From contig OY811977.1 in the NCBI GenBank assembly GCA_963681505.1, positions 6,278,970-6,342,969 of the forward strand: a DNA stretch of 64,000 nucleotides. The letters run 5' to 3'. The notes below the pieces were generated by a model. The model was not told where the DNA came from. It was given only the letters and a program-made list of their open reading frames with translations, and did not search any database. Origin of the DNA: Eunapius fragilis. Its lineage: Eukaryota; Porifera; Demospongiae; Spongillida; Spongillidae. Positions 40,030 to 52,832 of this stretch are shown piece by piece. Numbering within the stretch: the first letter of the stretch is position 1; each line of letters starts with the position of its first letter. Both the position numbers and the translations under genes were made by a program.

Positions 40030-40372
40030 TAAGAGGGGGCTGGTCACGTACGTGTCCATGGGAACAAGGAGAGTGGGGAGGAGCATGTTTCCATGGAAAC
40101 AAGGGGGCGCTTTCATTATACATGAGGTTAATGCTAACAGATGTCATCAATTTCTTGGGATCCATACCCTTTGCTTGCTATACTAATTTTATTTATTAAT
40201 TCGGACAAGTTATGTGCAATTCATGCAGGAGTGGCTTCTATTGACATATTTAAGCATTATTCATCAACAGTACATCTCCAAGAAAATGACATGGGCTCCA
40301 ATAAGAATAGTTATCACCTGTACAGACCCGATGAACACTCTGATTGTGTTGAGCAGAGAAAGAGTGTGCGTG

Positions 40373-40563
<191 letters not shown>

Positions 40564-41038
40564 AGGGGGGTGGGGGGGAGAGGGTGAGAGAGAGAGGTAG
40601 GGAAAGGAGGGAATGTTGACTTTTGATACATTAATCAATCCCTGGTTTTTCCGTGTTTACTACAATCACAGCACTGCAGAGAATGGCTGGGACTATTGAT
40701 GGGATACATATCAGGCAAATAAAAATTGATACTCATGAGACAAATAGATTGATACACATTCCAGAAATGCTATATGTTTGAGGATAAAACAAACTATGCA
40801 TTGCATACCATTTGGTTCCCACCACTGATTATAACTTACCCATAGCAAAGGAGAAAAAGAACAAGTACAATACATGTACGTTACTGCTCCAAGGCATAGT
40901 GCTATTAGAACCTCATAATCTCTCCACCACCACCACCTCACCTTATCACACCATTACTTCACTCCATCCTCCTCCCTCCCTCCCTCCATCCTCCTCCCTC
41001 CTTCCCTCCCTCCTCCTCCATCCCTCCATACAACTCAC

Positions 41039-41488
41039 CATTCTCTCTGAGCACTTGACAAACTCCTCCACTTCCTTCTTGCATGGTACGTCATCAAAGC
41101 TGTTAGCCTTCCAGCACGTCATCACAGCTGTCATTTCCCCCATGCAAGGCCGGCCTAGGTAGAAGGTGAGAGGGAGGGAGGGAGGGAGGGAGGGAGGGAG
41201 GGAGGGAGGGAGGGAGGGAGGGAGGGAGGGGAAAAGGATGATACATACTCCGTATACTCTGCCCATGTTAACCCAAGCGACATAGACGATGACGTCATCA
41301 GTGGAGGCGCTCAACGTACCATTCGCAGTATCATAGATAGGCCTAGTGCATCAACAAAACAGATGTACCAATATCATATGCTTACTTCCGGCTGCCTTCC
41401 TGGATACGCGGACACTGGACTTTAGCTGCATTGGCCTCATTAGGCCATGGAAGTTCCTTTTAAACAGAGCTACTGATCCCTGAACCAT
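41039..41488 (-). CDS. CHCHD1: Mitochondrial small-ribosomal-subunit protein mS37 (CHCHD1-like), partial
   Basis: Two reverse-strand exons fit: 41386-41488 (ATG at 41488) and 41039-41154, with a phase 1 GT-AG junction, giving 73 residues. The second exon holds a twin CX9C motif, CMGEMTAVMTC and CKKEVEEFVKC, with the CWKANSFDD linker typical of CHCHD1/mS37. Such proteins are imported by the MIA40 disulphide relay and join the mitoribosome. The N-terminus is basic (FKRNFHG, RVSRKAAG). A donor after ATG at 41039 shows that a third exon must follow; I could not find it with confidence (a short one near 40650 is possible). The intron's polypyrimidine tract is a (TCCC)n repeat at 41169-41230. Confidence 0.75.
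41169..41230 (+). repeat. (GGGA)n microsatellite
   Basis: About sixteen units. On the reverse strand it is (TCCC)n, sitting just before the mS37 exon 2 acceptor. Confidence 0.95.
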
Positions 41489-42284
41489 CCCCGCGTAGTT
41501 AATTAACGCTAACGGGCACTGAAAATTATTAATTCTCGTTTCACTTACTATCAATGTTCAGCACGTATTGCTTTGGCGTACCATCCCGCGCCACATTAAG
41601 CGCAGACGGGGTAGCTCTTGTAATAAGAGGAAAAGTTGGCCACGACAAACTTAATGATTTGTTGGATGCAAAGGTTGTGCAGACTTGAATTGCTCGTACA
41701 GTCATTATATGCTAGAAGTTATTCATATGTTTGTTTAATCTCCTTTAACGTGACCAGTAGGTACCGACTGATGCATGAGTTTTAGAATTACACCTAACGA
41801 GCGGGCGATTAAATGTATATTATCTATGCTATTACTACAGCAACTATCCCAGCTTCCCAGCTGAGCTAAGCGATAAAACAGCGATCTAAAACTTACGGCG
41901 TTATGGGTTCTATTGGCAACCTAAAACCTTTGAAATCGACAAATGCATCTCTTATGTCGTGTTGAAGAGCTAAGGTACCGTTGCCATAGAAACACGGCCA
42001 AATATAATCTTCGAAATGTGGAAACGTAATTAGCGCATGCACTTCTCACATTTGTGTCATTATTATGTTGTCACACTACACATCACCACATCATCACCAC
42101 CAAAGAAATATACGCCCATCCCCAATGCGCGCACACACATACACACACGTGCGCACACATAATCGTCTACTTCCAATTTTGTTGTATTTTGTCCTCGCTA
42201 CCTAAGGCGTATTTTAAGTATGCGCGTCATGCCGCTATTCACAAGCGCCTAAAATATAATATTAGTTTATTCACGTGACCATTG

Positions 42285-42294
42285 TATATATAAA
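42285..42294 (+). promoter_or_regulatory. TATA box of the Ig-EGF-galectin gene
   Basis: tatatataaa lies about 150 bases before the first coding ATG, or about 48 before an alternative upstream ATG at 42342. Position and sequence fit a core promoter. Confidence 0.5.
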
Positions 42295-42365
42295 TGCATA
42301 TTTTCCCAATATTCCGCATTATTTAGCAAACAATATAACGACATGTTTTTAGGTGAGTTTGTACT

Positions 42366-42397
<32 letters not shown>

Positions 42398-42439
42398 ACA
42401 CGTAAGATTTATCTACTCCTTTCAATTGCAGACAAGTGC

Positions 42440-45400
42440 ATGTCATCAGTGAGGTATCGCTGTCTGCAGGTGTTTCTTTTGTCTGCCTTGTTTGTCTGTG
42501 CGCCGACGCAGGTGGTTGGAAAGTGCGCTGATGGTGAGATTTATTATAAAAGCTTTCTTGAATACTCTATATCCGTCCATATACTATCTTTGAGCATCAG
42601 CGCACGCATGCGTGTGTAGCATATATACAGCGTCAACATATTTAAAAATAGTCCTGCATGGTGTTTGGTAAAAATATATATATTTATTATTTTGAATGAC
42701 CATCTAGAATCGATTGCATCGTACGTAATACAAGATGGTGTAGACTATTACAAGGAAAAAAAAAAAAATGCTACGTTAAAAATTACTATTAAATGATGTA
42801 TAACATGATTTTGTAACACAGGGACATCTTTCACTGCCGTCGCTACCGGCGCTTCTCCAGCGATAGGTGCAAGCAATGTAAAAATAGACTGCGCTATGAA
42901 CCCACCAAACCAAACTCAATGCTACTGGAATTGGCAGTACAAGGTCAACAACATGTGGAGCGTGGTCAGCAGCAACAGCACCGGGACTGAAACGTACGCT
43001 GATTGATACGCATGTAATATACGTGACAAAAAAAACACACGCCTGCTTCCCCCCCCCTCCAGTGGGTACTATTTTCTACCTACGGGCAGCCTTCTTATAT
43101 CATCGGTGAAGCAGGCTCACGGCACATTGTACATGTGCAAAAACCCCAGCGTTAACCTGGGTAGTTCAGTTCCAGTAGCGCTCTATCTGCAAGGTGAGCC
43201 ACGTGCGATCGTATTTCATTACCCCCCCCCCCCCCCCACACACACACACACACACTCTTCCCCTCTCCAACTCTGGCTTAATTATATAATCTTTTATAGC
43301 TCAGCTAAGCAACGTGGGTACGAAGGACGTTTGTGTGGAGATAGGTTCAAACGCCACATTTTCCTTCCTTGCAGCCGGTACGCCAAAACCCGTCTTCATG
43401 CATGAGTAGGCTAAATTCTCATTCAATTTCATTCAGGCTATCCTACTCCATCCGTGGCTTTGTACAGACAAGTTCAGAGCACGTGGAACGTTGTAACGGA
43501 CAGGCGCTTTGTACTAAACCAGTCATCTCTATCGATCATATCCGCTCAACTCTCTGACTCGGGCGTTTATGCTGTTAGGGCGAACGTCTCTATTATTTCC
43601 TCGTTCGCCGAGCTACCATTCACTATTACAGTTTCAGGTAATAGGATATGGGGGAAGTGGTGCAATGTGTACACGTTTTAGCTTGTGTGTGGGCTATAGC
43701 ATCGATATGAGCTCTGTGTTGATGAGTACTTAAACTTTATTGCGGTTGATATTAATGAAGTGGATTTTTGTCAATGCATTCCGCATTCTTTCACACATTC
43801 CCGTCATTGCTTCCTCAATGCACTTGTGCTGTCTCCATTCCATGCAGGTAACGGTGCTCCGAGACCGGCGCTGCTGCCTAACGCAAGCACGATAGTGGCA
43901 AGGGAGTCCGAGTCTCTGTCGATCCAGTGCTACATACAAGCGAGCGCTTTTCGTGGTGTTGGTTGCACCGGATACCCTGCTCCACAACCAACAATAATTC
44001 GATGGATGAAGAACGTACGTTAGCATACATGTTAACTAACTGCGACACCGAGCAAATTTCTTTACGTATATTTTTGTACTGTAATTTTCCGCGCTGGTGT
44101 CATAGTCGCCAATGACTCCCCTAAATTTTGCCCAGTCATTCTCGTCTAGGCATATACAGGTATGACTCCCGGTCATATATGCCAGGCATATATGACTCCC
44201 CAGTCATTCACGCCTAAGCATATATGACTCCCCCCTGATAAAAGTGACTCCCGGGAGTTATTACAGCCTTAGGCATAATTATCTCCCCGTCGATCTTGCC
44301 AAGGCGTACATGTACAAGCATGTATATGATTTCCCTGTTATCTGCCTAGAAAAATTGACTCCTGCCTTGGGAAGGTTGAAGTTGGAGCTAATGTATATTG
44401 AACACTGACAAAGACAAATAATATCACAGTCTGCTTGCTACTTATAGAGATCGACAATTCATGCACAACCATGATGCAGGAACACTTTTATGTTCATGCA
44501 GCGGAAATGGTACGAATGTTGGTATTGATTACACTGAATTACATTGTAATCAGATGATTCTGGCAGCCTACATGTGCATATCAAATGTATCCTGAAATGC
44601 TTCGTTTATAGAGCACTCCACAGTCGAAGTTGAAGTTTTTGCATTTGCGCCTTAGATTGGCCTTATCTCCCTTCGAAATTCCCTCGGGATATTGATTCCT
44701 ACGCAGGTAATCCTCGACAACACTGAATTCGTCCTTGTCCATGCGAGCGAGCTTTCTCACTTCAACAAATACACATAGCTTATGGAATTCACGTGGGGAG
44801 TCATATATGCCTAGGAGGAGACATTTACACCTTAGGCGTAAATGACCGGGGGAGTCATTTATGCCTCTGACACTGGCATGGCATATGGATATATTAATTC
44901 GTTTCTGAATAATAATCTTATATTAATTTTTTAAAAATGTTATCGTAAATGATACTTCATGATAAATAATGCCCCATGCACACACTTTACTGCTGCCGTA
45001 GTTATTTGATTTGTTAAGTGACCATTGACCAGTAAACACGCGTGTCTCTAATGGATCTGTCCTCCCACGTCGTCTAGGGAGTAGCCATACAGGATAACAA
45101 GCCAATGTTGTACACAACGACAAACTTCTCTGCTGGAGTTTCCATCCTGAGGAGCGATTACCTTCTTAGTGAACTCTCGGGACAGTACACTTGCGAATCC
45201 AGCAATGCACAAGGTTTCGGCGTTGTGTCCACAACTCTGCAAGGTACAGAATAAACCACAGAGAGTACTTTCTTTTCACTCTCATTTCTCTTTCTCTTAT
45301 GTAGTATACAAAGTGTGTGAAATTAACCCTTGCCTTAATGGAGGAACTTGTATACCAAACAAATCAGGCGATGTGCTTTGTTTGTGCTCAGAACAAAACA

Positions 45401-46624
45401 CTGGAGACTACTGTCAGAATTGTGAGTCCATGGTCTGTAATGTTCATGTCATATTTAGGGGAAAGGCTTACAATTCATATGCATGGACAAGAGACTCAAG
45501 TTGAAGTGCTAAGAACATTATCCACACAACAGGATTAAGTTTCATACTAGCATACTAGCCCCGCCTCCTCCGCTGAATTCTGTTATGCATGCAGTAATCA
45601 TTCTGGGCTCTGGGTGTAGCTAATCTGAGTCACTTTCCACTGCTGTACTACTTACATTGCTGTGCATGTATTCATGGGTTACCTGAATCACAAAAATAGG
45701 TCTAATGGACCCCAGCTTAGTTCTGGTTTTAAAAACCTGCTAATTATATGTGTGCATCATGAACATCTCGATTTTTTTCCCCTTACAGTCATCATCAAAT
45801 CTGTTCACTTGGGAGAATTTCAGATTGGCACAGTCCTTAAGTGGGAACTTAATGGATCCCGGATGGAATCAAAACAACTGAAGATATCCAATGCATCGGG
45901 AGACTTGTTTCAAATAAGTGTGCAGTATGACATAAAGTCAGTGTCATTCAGCAGCCCATCTCGGGATAGGTGGAGCTACGAGGAGCAGACAGCAGACTTT
46001 CCCTTTGCCTCCCCCGATGCCTCCATTATTGTTGTGATGGAAGAGGGTGGCTTTGCGATAAGTTGCAATGGGACATCCCCTGCTTACCTCTACGCATACA
46101 GAGGGGTGGCCTCTGGAAGCATCATGGTATCGATCACTTCTGGAACTGTTGCTATTGGCAAAGTAAGTTCAATTAATTCACCTGATATTAATATTGATGT
46201 CTGATTTTCATTACTGCAGAAGTTACTCATACCGTCATATCAACCTGGAGCTGTCATTTACATCCAAGGAGTTGCTCCTGCCAGCGGAGACTTTGCCATC
46301 CAACTGTACCCAGCAGATCCACAGATGTTGATGGCACCCTCTTCAACAGACATTGCCCTCTCTGTGAAGCCTCTCTTTAGCGAGTCCAGTGTGGTCCTCA
46401 ACTCACTGATAGCTGGTCGCTGGGGGCAGGCCCAGAAGGAGAAGGGATTTCCCCTGGAGGCCTCAAAACCATTCATACTTGCCATTACATGGCAGCTGTA
46501 TGGCTTTGAGGTCGCCATAAATGGTGTGCATTTTGCCACGTACAGTCACCGTCTCCCTTTCGCCATGAGTACCACGGTAATGACATCATCACTGGACTAC
46601 GTATACAGAATAAGGTTATACTGA
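42440..46624 (+). CDS. Secreted Ig-EGF-galectin protein
   Basis: Nine exons join in frame to about 608 residues: 42440-42533, 42822-42993, 43063-43193, 43437-43637, 43848-44014, 45078-45243, 45305-45421, 45789-46162, 46220-46624. Order: signal peptide (VFLLSALFVCAPTQVVG); an Ig-like domain over exons 2-3 (VKIDCAM, CYWNWQY, LYMCKNP); a second over exon 4 (LSDSGVYAVRA); a third over exons 5-6 (LSIQCYI, TIIRWMKN, LSGQYTCESSNAQG); an EGF module in exon 7 (CEINPCLNGGTC...CLCSEQNTGDYC); then two galectin folds. The first galectin is degenerate; the second is clear (PGAVIYIQGVAPASGDFAIQ, VVLNSLIAGRWG, FEVAINGVHFATYSHRLPF). No membrane anchor follows, so it is probably secreted for recognition or adhesion. 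An alternative start (ATG 42342, MFLDK...) spliced over a poly-C intron also fits. Intron 5 holds a transposon. Confidence 0.85.
44097..44880. mobile_element. Non-autonomous element in intron 5, TIR with tgactcccc
   Basis: The left end gtgtcatagtcgccaatgac and repeats of gcatatatgactccc are mirrored at the right by ggggagtcatatatgcc and gtcatttatgcctctgacac. Sub-terminal ctcccc/ggggag motifs repeat several times at each end, as in many DNA transposons. No ORF is seen. Confidence 0.65.
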
Positions 46625-46989
46625 ATTTTTGTTGCACCTGCATATTTATCATTGTATGTGAATCATATTATACTCTGCACTTGAAGTTTATTTATGTTAT
46701 CAAGTATGCTTGAATTTCATTGATTTCCTTGAATTATTAATATTGATGCTAATACTTTCATGCTGTGCTCCATCTACTATACCAGCTGTATTTATTCATC
46801 TGGCTATATGCTCTCACATTGAGGACAAGTTCTGTACTATTTAATACACACCCAGTTTCCAGAGTAGTAAATCTGGTCTTGCTTGGGGTCTAACAAATAT
46901 CTGTAGAGGAGGTTACGCTCAGCATAAAAAATTAAAAATATCTATCTGCCAAGCTACTCCGTGATGTTTGGAATAGAAGAAAAATTAGT

Positions 46990-47216
46990 CCTCTATAGTT
47001 CTAGCTACCTATCCAGCTATAGCAGCTACCCATCCAGTTATAGTGCTCAGCTACCCATCCAGCTATAGCAGCTACCCATCCAGCTATAGCAGCTACCCAT
47101 CCAGTTATAGCAGCTACCCATCCAGCTATAGCAGCTACCCATCCAGCTATAGCAGCTACCCATCCAGCTATAGCAGCTACCCATCCAGCTATAGCAGCTA
47201 CCCATCCAGCTGTAGC
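46990..47216. repeat. 21-bp minisatellite
   Basis: About ten units of agctacccatccagctatag plus c, 370 bases after the galectin gene's stop. Confidence 0.93.
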
Positions 47217-47975
47217 TTGATTTAGGAAGGACAGGAGTGCAAGAACGGACCCTACAAAAGAGGTCAGTGTTTTAGGACATGTGAAGTTTAGTTGCGCCAG
47301 TTGCATTAGGATTTGATGCAGTCAAGCTGATGGATTGATGGATGCCCGTCATTTGAAACTACTATACACTGTCCTAAAGATCAAGTTGATGAATATTGCT
47401 TCTTCTTCACTCACTAAGCATTCTTTTAATGTCACCAATACTTGTGCTGTTCTTGTATTGACAGAAATATTAATGTGACATCTCACTTCACAAAATACAA
47501 CCTAGCAACCAATGCTATGATGGACATATGTGCCATGAAATTGTCACAACAATCTGGACAGATCCGTTCGGCACTCATTTCCGCACCAGGTTGTTAAGAC
47601 TTGGCTATTACCGTAGGTACATAAACTATATAGACTCAGTCGGCGTTGCACTTGTGGGTTTGTTATATAAATAGCAAGCGTACCTAGCAACCAATAGTAA
47701 AGACTGCCTGCCACCACCAATGTATACACGATACGGCGTCTATTCTTATCGCACATTCCTCCTAGAACACATGTAGTTCCTTTTGACAACAATAAATTAC
47801 ACAGCAAAAAAAGACCGCGAATCAATGTTTTGATTTCACAAATGATTTTAAAATCACTTGTAAAATCATCGCATGATTGAATACAGGTGTGCTCAATCAT
47901 CTGTAAAATCAAAAATTGATTTGACGCGTTTTTTCCCTGTGTTAATGTACAACATGTAGTGTTTATATATGATCA
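47217..47975. other. Intergenic, nothing recognised
   Basis: AT-rich, with a short internal mirror of aaaatcatttg/caaatgattttaaaat near 47838-47910. No gene is seen. Confidence 0.35.
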
Positions 47976-47977
47976 AG

Positions 47978-48215
47978 GAAAAGGGACCTAGCGCATATTT
48001 CTTCTTATTTCATTTTCAAAGAGACACCTATGACCTCTATAACATATTTCTTACGCACTGGAAATTAGTCTGTCCATCATGGAGTTACAGGGTCCTGAAT
48101 TTTTAATTATGCGTACATTTTTATTGCACGCGTGGACTTTGATGCCAAATTTTTACAATATGCGCTAGGTCCATTTTCGCTGCCTCGACCCCATATATTG
48201 TATGGGCGTGTTATA
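47978..48215. mobile_element. Dispersed element C, copy 2
   Basis: The ends gggacctagcgcatatt and aatatgcgctaggtcc are complementary, and the inside matches 7185-7380 block for block (cactggaaattag, catggagttacagggtcctg, gctgcctcgaccccatat). Confidence 0.78.
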
Positions 48216-48219
48216 TATA

Positions 48220-49390
48220 GCGGTCAGTGTATATATTATTATTGTAATAATAATTTGAATGGTAAAACAGCATTATGGCGGTGATAAAGAATAGATGAAA
48301 ACTTTATTTTAAAATCAACCTTATTTAATCGTCTTATACTTGGATAGGCGAGGCAGCAAACTAGCCGCGACTTGGTGCAGATGGTCGTGAATTTCTTCAA
48401 GTGCAAAGGACTGAGGCCGAAGCTGCATTTGTAAAAGAAAAAAAATAGTGGCTTCTTATAATATAATCAGCCTGTGATTTATCACGGGCGTAGGCTAGTT
48501 ATTGTATAAATTACAATTTAGTGATTTTTCCGCTCAAGATTCCTGCTTTAATGCTGCTCAAGGATACATTAGCTATTTAGATCGTCCTGCATACGGTTGC
48601 AGCACATTTGACGCACAACGTTCATAACTACAGAGTAGGCTACCTTGAAATACTCTTTGTATGACCCTGTTGTACTACCAATTAAATCATGTGCTCTACA
48701 TAACGAAGCTGTGTTTTGATCGACTTATTGACAATTTGAATTATATTCTTGCAACAGCAACACGGTGGTGTACTGATGCACCTTCTAGCTTATCATAATT
48801 TATTTGTAGGGACGGCGCATTCATAAGATTATTCTGTTTCTAAATGTCTAGCTGCACAAGTAAGATAACTAAAATGTATGGTTTATAATTTGTGAAGATA
48901 TTCTTCATACTACCACATATTTGAGAGCACAGCCAGAATGTCAAAGCTGATGATGGGTGAATGCAAATGCAGCGTTTTTGAGCCTTAAGAGTTCTGTTTC
49001 AGTTTATATCAGTTCACAAATAAAGCAGTTGGAAAAAGAGGAATAATTTTGCGATTGTTGTAGCTGCAGTACGTAAGTAAGAATATCAAACTTCACTCAC
49101 CTTGTCCATTTCCATGCCATACCAGATGATGCAGTCAACTTATATTATGGTCTAGGCATACTACAAGCTTCTTCTACTCTCCTTTATTCCTAAAGGAAAG
49201 AAGTTAGCTGCTGTTTGAAATATCATTTTGTTCATTCCAATCTAACAGCACATATGGATGTTGAAGCAGTACGTGGTATTATAACGTTTGTAATGAACTA
49301 TTTTGTAATCCAGTAGATCACTGATTAAGCTTGCAATTGGACATGATAATTGGACATGCTCTATTGATCTAGCTGATAGAATTTGTAAGG
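48220..49390. other. Intergenic, nothing recognised
   Basis: No coding block, tandem repeat or long inverted repeat is evident. Confidence 0.35.
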
Positions 49391-49393
49391 CTG

Positions 49394-49840
49394 CTATAAG
49401 TTTGCTGCTATGACCTTAAAGAAGCACATATTGCAAGATGGAGAGAGCAAATGGGAGAATGTGATGTGTGCCTCTATGCCCCAGTTGCCATAAATTTCGA
49501 AGGCCAGGGGAACACACAAGCACTCTAGCTCACGACACATGGGGATCATTTGTTGCATGGTTTTGACCTCAGCAGCAACCCCAGCACCTGAATTCATCCC
49601 TGCTCTGTTAAGCATAGCAGGCGTAAGGGGTGACATAATACCAACATCATCACACTCAACTGGCCTTCCTTCTCCAATTCATTTATCCTGAACATTAGCT
49701 TGAATTGGTGTGATGTATCCAGACACAGAGGGGCATAAAGAAACCCTGGACAAATCATTGCTAAGGCACCACTCCAGGGCTACCAAAAACCTATTAGGCT
49801 TCAAATGGATAGTCTGTATTACCATCCACCAGGAATCAGA
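49394..49840 (-). mobile_element. LINE fragment
   Basis: The reverse strand gives IHLKPNRFLVALEWCLSNDL then IMSPLTPAMLNRAGMNSGAG, CVPLAFEIYGNWGIEAH and a degraded tail. These are the same blocks as at 14750-15465, in the same order, with much of the middle deleted. Confidence 0.65.
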
Positions 49841-51000
49841 ATGAGCAGTAGACAATAAAGAGCTTTGTAACTACTGAAGAAGACTATAAAAAATCATGGA
49901 ACTGAAATAATATCCTTGCGTTTCCATAATTCACTGACTGGTAGGAGACAGCAGAATAGCAGAAATGGCATCCGAAGGGTGAACATATATATGACTGTTG
50001 AAAAGAGCAATTGCCTTGATCGTCCCTGTCACCAAAGATGGAGGAACACCAGAAGCAATAAAGGTTGCACACGTTTAGTGAAAGGGATCACAAGCCATGG
50101 TCACCCTAGAGTAGACTGAGCTGAGCGAGCTGCCAAGAGGAATCAGAGGTGTCGAACACAAAGCAATCTTTAAAGCACTGTCTGACATCATTATCAGAAG
50201 AATCAGAGGCCAGACAGGCTGTGATTGGGCTCTTGCACAAACCCCACATAATCCCTGCAACCTCAACAAACCTGCACAACAACTTCAGGGCTTAATAACA
50301 TTTTAGGCAATTAAATAAGGTAATCACCTATGGAAGTTCTCGCAATGTCCAGGTGAGGTAGGTGTGATGTCTTCATTGCGGCTGGAAGTAACGAAAATCA
50401 AGTCATTCTGCTGAAGTGTTCACTTTTGGAGTGTAGCATGTGCTAGATGAATAAGCATGCAGGAACCTCCAAATATACAGAGCGTTATTAGAATAACGTG
50501 AGTCATGTATTTGTCTTTCTACGATTCTAGGTGCTGTCATGTGAAACTCTTTGATTTGACATCACTTCTTTGACATCATCTATTGTTCAAGTTGTTCTAA
50601 TAATACTCCATTTATGGAGAGGCTTCAGCAGCTCATTCATCTAGCATGTGCTACACTCCATCACTGTCCTGTGCAGCTCTTAGTCTATTTGATCAGGTTT
50701 TTGAAGGTGTTTATCTCATGCACAGCTGCTGACACATCCGATGCATTCGGGAGTCAGACATAACTTAGCCTCAGTACTGCAATCCCTGTACCAATACACA
50801 CCTTCAGCCTTCATATAGCCTCTGTCTACTCCTATTGATTTGATTCTCAGTGAAATGACCATCTCTTGTCTGCTGTTGCATATGTTAATTCAATCATGCC
50901 ACCTAATGAGTCAGTGTAATTTTGTCTGTTTCCCAAAAGATGCTTTTGTGCAAATCGAACATGTTTATTGATCTGCTTGAAGTAAATTCTCTGCTGCTGA
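49841..51000. other. Intergenic with a spaced inverted repeat
   Basis: gagtgtagcatgtgctagat (about 50431) pairs with atctagcatgtgctacact (about 50639), so a small foldback element of about 230 bases is likely. I see no gene. Confidence 0.45.
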
Positions 51001-51002
51001 TA

Positions 51003-52209
51003 GTGCATGTTAGCTCTCTTACCTCACCTCAGTGGTCATGTTTGCTCTCTTACCTCACCTGGTCATGTTTGCTCTCTTACCTCACCTCAGTGGTCATGTT
51101 TGCTCTCTTACCTCACCTGGTCATGTTTGCTCTCTTACCTCACCTGGTCATGTTTGCTCTCTTACCTCACCTCAGTGGTCATGTTTGCTCTCTTACCTCA
51201 CCTGGTCATGTTTGCTCTCTTACCTCACCTGGTCATGTTTGCTCTCTTACCTCACCTGGTCATGTTTGCTCTCTTACCTCACCTCAGTGGTCATGTTTGC
51301 TCTCTTACCTCACCTGGTCATGTTTGCTCTCTTACCTCACCTCAGTGGTCATGTTTGCTCTCTTACCTCACCTCAGTGGTCATGTTTGCTCTCTTACCTC
51401 ACCTGTTCATGTTAGCTCTCTTACCTCACCTGGTCATGTTTGCTCTCTTACCTCACCTGGTCATGTTTGCTCTCTTACCTCACCTGGTCATGTTTGCTCT
51501 CTTACCTCACCTGGTCATGTTTGCTCTCTTACCTCACCTCAGTGGTCATGTTTGCTCTGTTACCTCACCTGGCCATGTTTGCTCTCTTACCTCACCTGGT
51601 CATGTTTGCTCTCTTACCTCACCTGGTCATGTTTGCTCTCTTACCTCACCTGGTCATGTTTGCTCTCTTACCTCACCTCAGTGGTCATGTTTGCTCTCTT
51701 ACCTCACCTGGTCATGTTTGCTCTCTTACCTCACCTGGTCATGTTTGCTCTCTTACCTCACCTGGTCATGTTTGCTCTCTTACCTCACCTGGTCATGTTT
51801 GCTCTCTTACCTCACCTGGTCATGTTTGCTCTCTTACCTCACCTGGTCATGTTTGCTCTCTTACCTCACCTGGTCACGTTTGCTCTCTTACCTCACCTGG
51901 TCATGTTTGCTCTCTTACCTCACCTCAGTGGTCATGTTTGCTCTCTTACCTCACCTGGTCATGTTTGCTCTCTTACCTCACCTGGTCATGTTTGCTCTCT
52001 TACCTCACCTGGTCATGTTTGCTCTCTTACCTCACCTGGTCACGTTTGCTCTCTTACCTCACCTGGTCATGTTTGCTCTCTTACCTCACCTCAGTGGTCA
52101 TGTTTGCTCTCTTACCTCACCTGGTCATGTTTGCTCTCTTACCTCACCTGGTCATGTTTGCTCTCTTACCTCACCTGGTCATGTTTGCTCTCTTACCTCA
52201 CCTGGTCAT
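51003..52209. repeat. 27/31-bp minisatellite, about 43 copies
   Basis: Units of ggtcatgtttgctctcttac plus ctcacct, about a quarter of which carry an extra cagt before ggtcatg. No stop occurs in any forward frame of the unit, so long forward ORFs arise by chance. On the reverse strand every unit reads aggtgaggtaagag. Confidence 0.96.
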
Positions 52210-52830
52210 TTAAAAGGTGATAATCTATTTTGTGCAAATTTCAATGCTCAAAATGTGATTCAGTCATTAGGTCCATTATTCTTTGCATTGGTCTTCTAGC
52301 TCCATAAATTTATTTCCATCATTGATGCTGATGACAATTGCTTTGATCTACTTTTCCAACCATGGTTCTTGGATATGGAATACTGGCTTTTAGCAAGTCA
52401 AACCATCCTCTTCAAGTGCTTCAGACTGCCGCATTGTGCCTCATGATCAGATTGAATTCAGCCTAGCAACATTCCCGTCTATGGGGGAGCCATGGTTATC
52501 CAAGTTATAGGCCTGCTAGACTGATTGATTGCATGCAGTTGGAAGTATCAAAAGAACTGTGACTGAACACCGGACATTTAGTGCATGGAGGTCTGAGCCC
52601 AACTCTTGGAGCATAAGGCATTTTCATGGAAAAGTTGTCTAAGTACCAGGCATACGAAGGGCAAATAGAAACCATGGAGATAGCACTGAAAATATGACTG
52701 ACTGCTGGGCTGTGTAATTTCATGTACAAAGTGATAATAATATTTTCTCTGCTACCAAAGCCAGAAAAACACCGGGAGGTAATGAATGCTGCATATTAGT
52801 TAAAGGCAGGGTACTTTGATCAGATATGCT
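52210..52830. other. Intergenic, nothing recognised
   Basis: Short unmatched open frames only. Confidence 0.35.
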
Positions 52831-52832
52831 TT

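Noticed and set aside
39557-40165. Reverse ORF of 202 codons with GAWLHAAPG, resembling a LINE block
   Set aside because: Only six residues resemble the LINE block; the rest does not match, and the forward strand has better splice signals.
50922-52299. Two overlapping forward ORFs of over 430 codons
   Set aside because: They are chance open frames over a repeat unit with no forward stop. The unit shifts frame where it is 31 rather than 27 bases, and the text is pure repeat.
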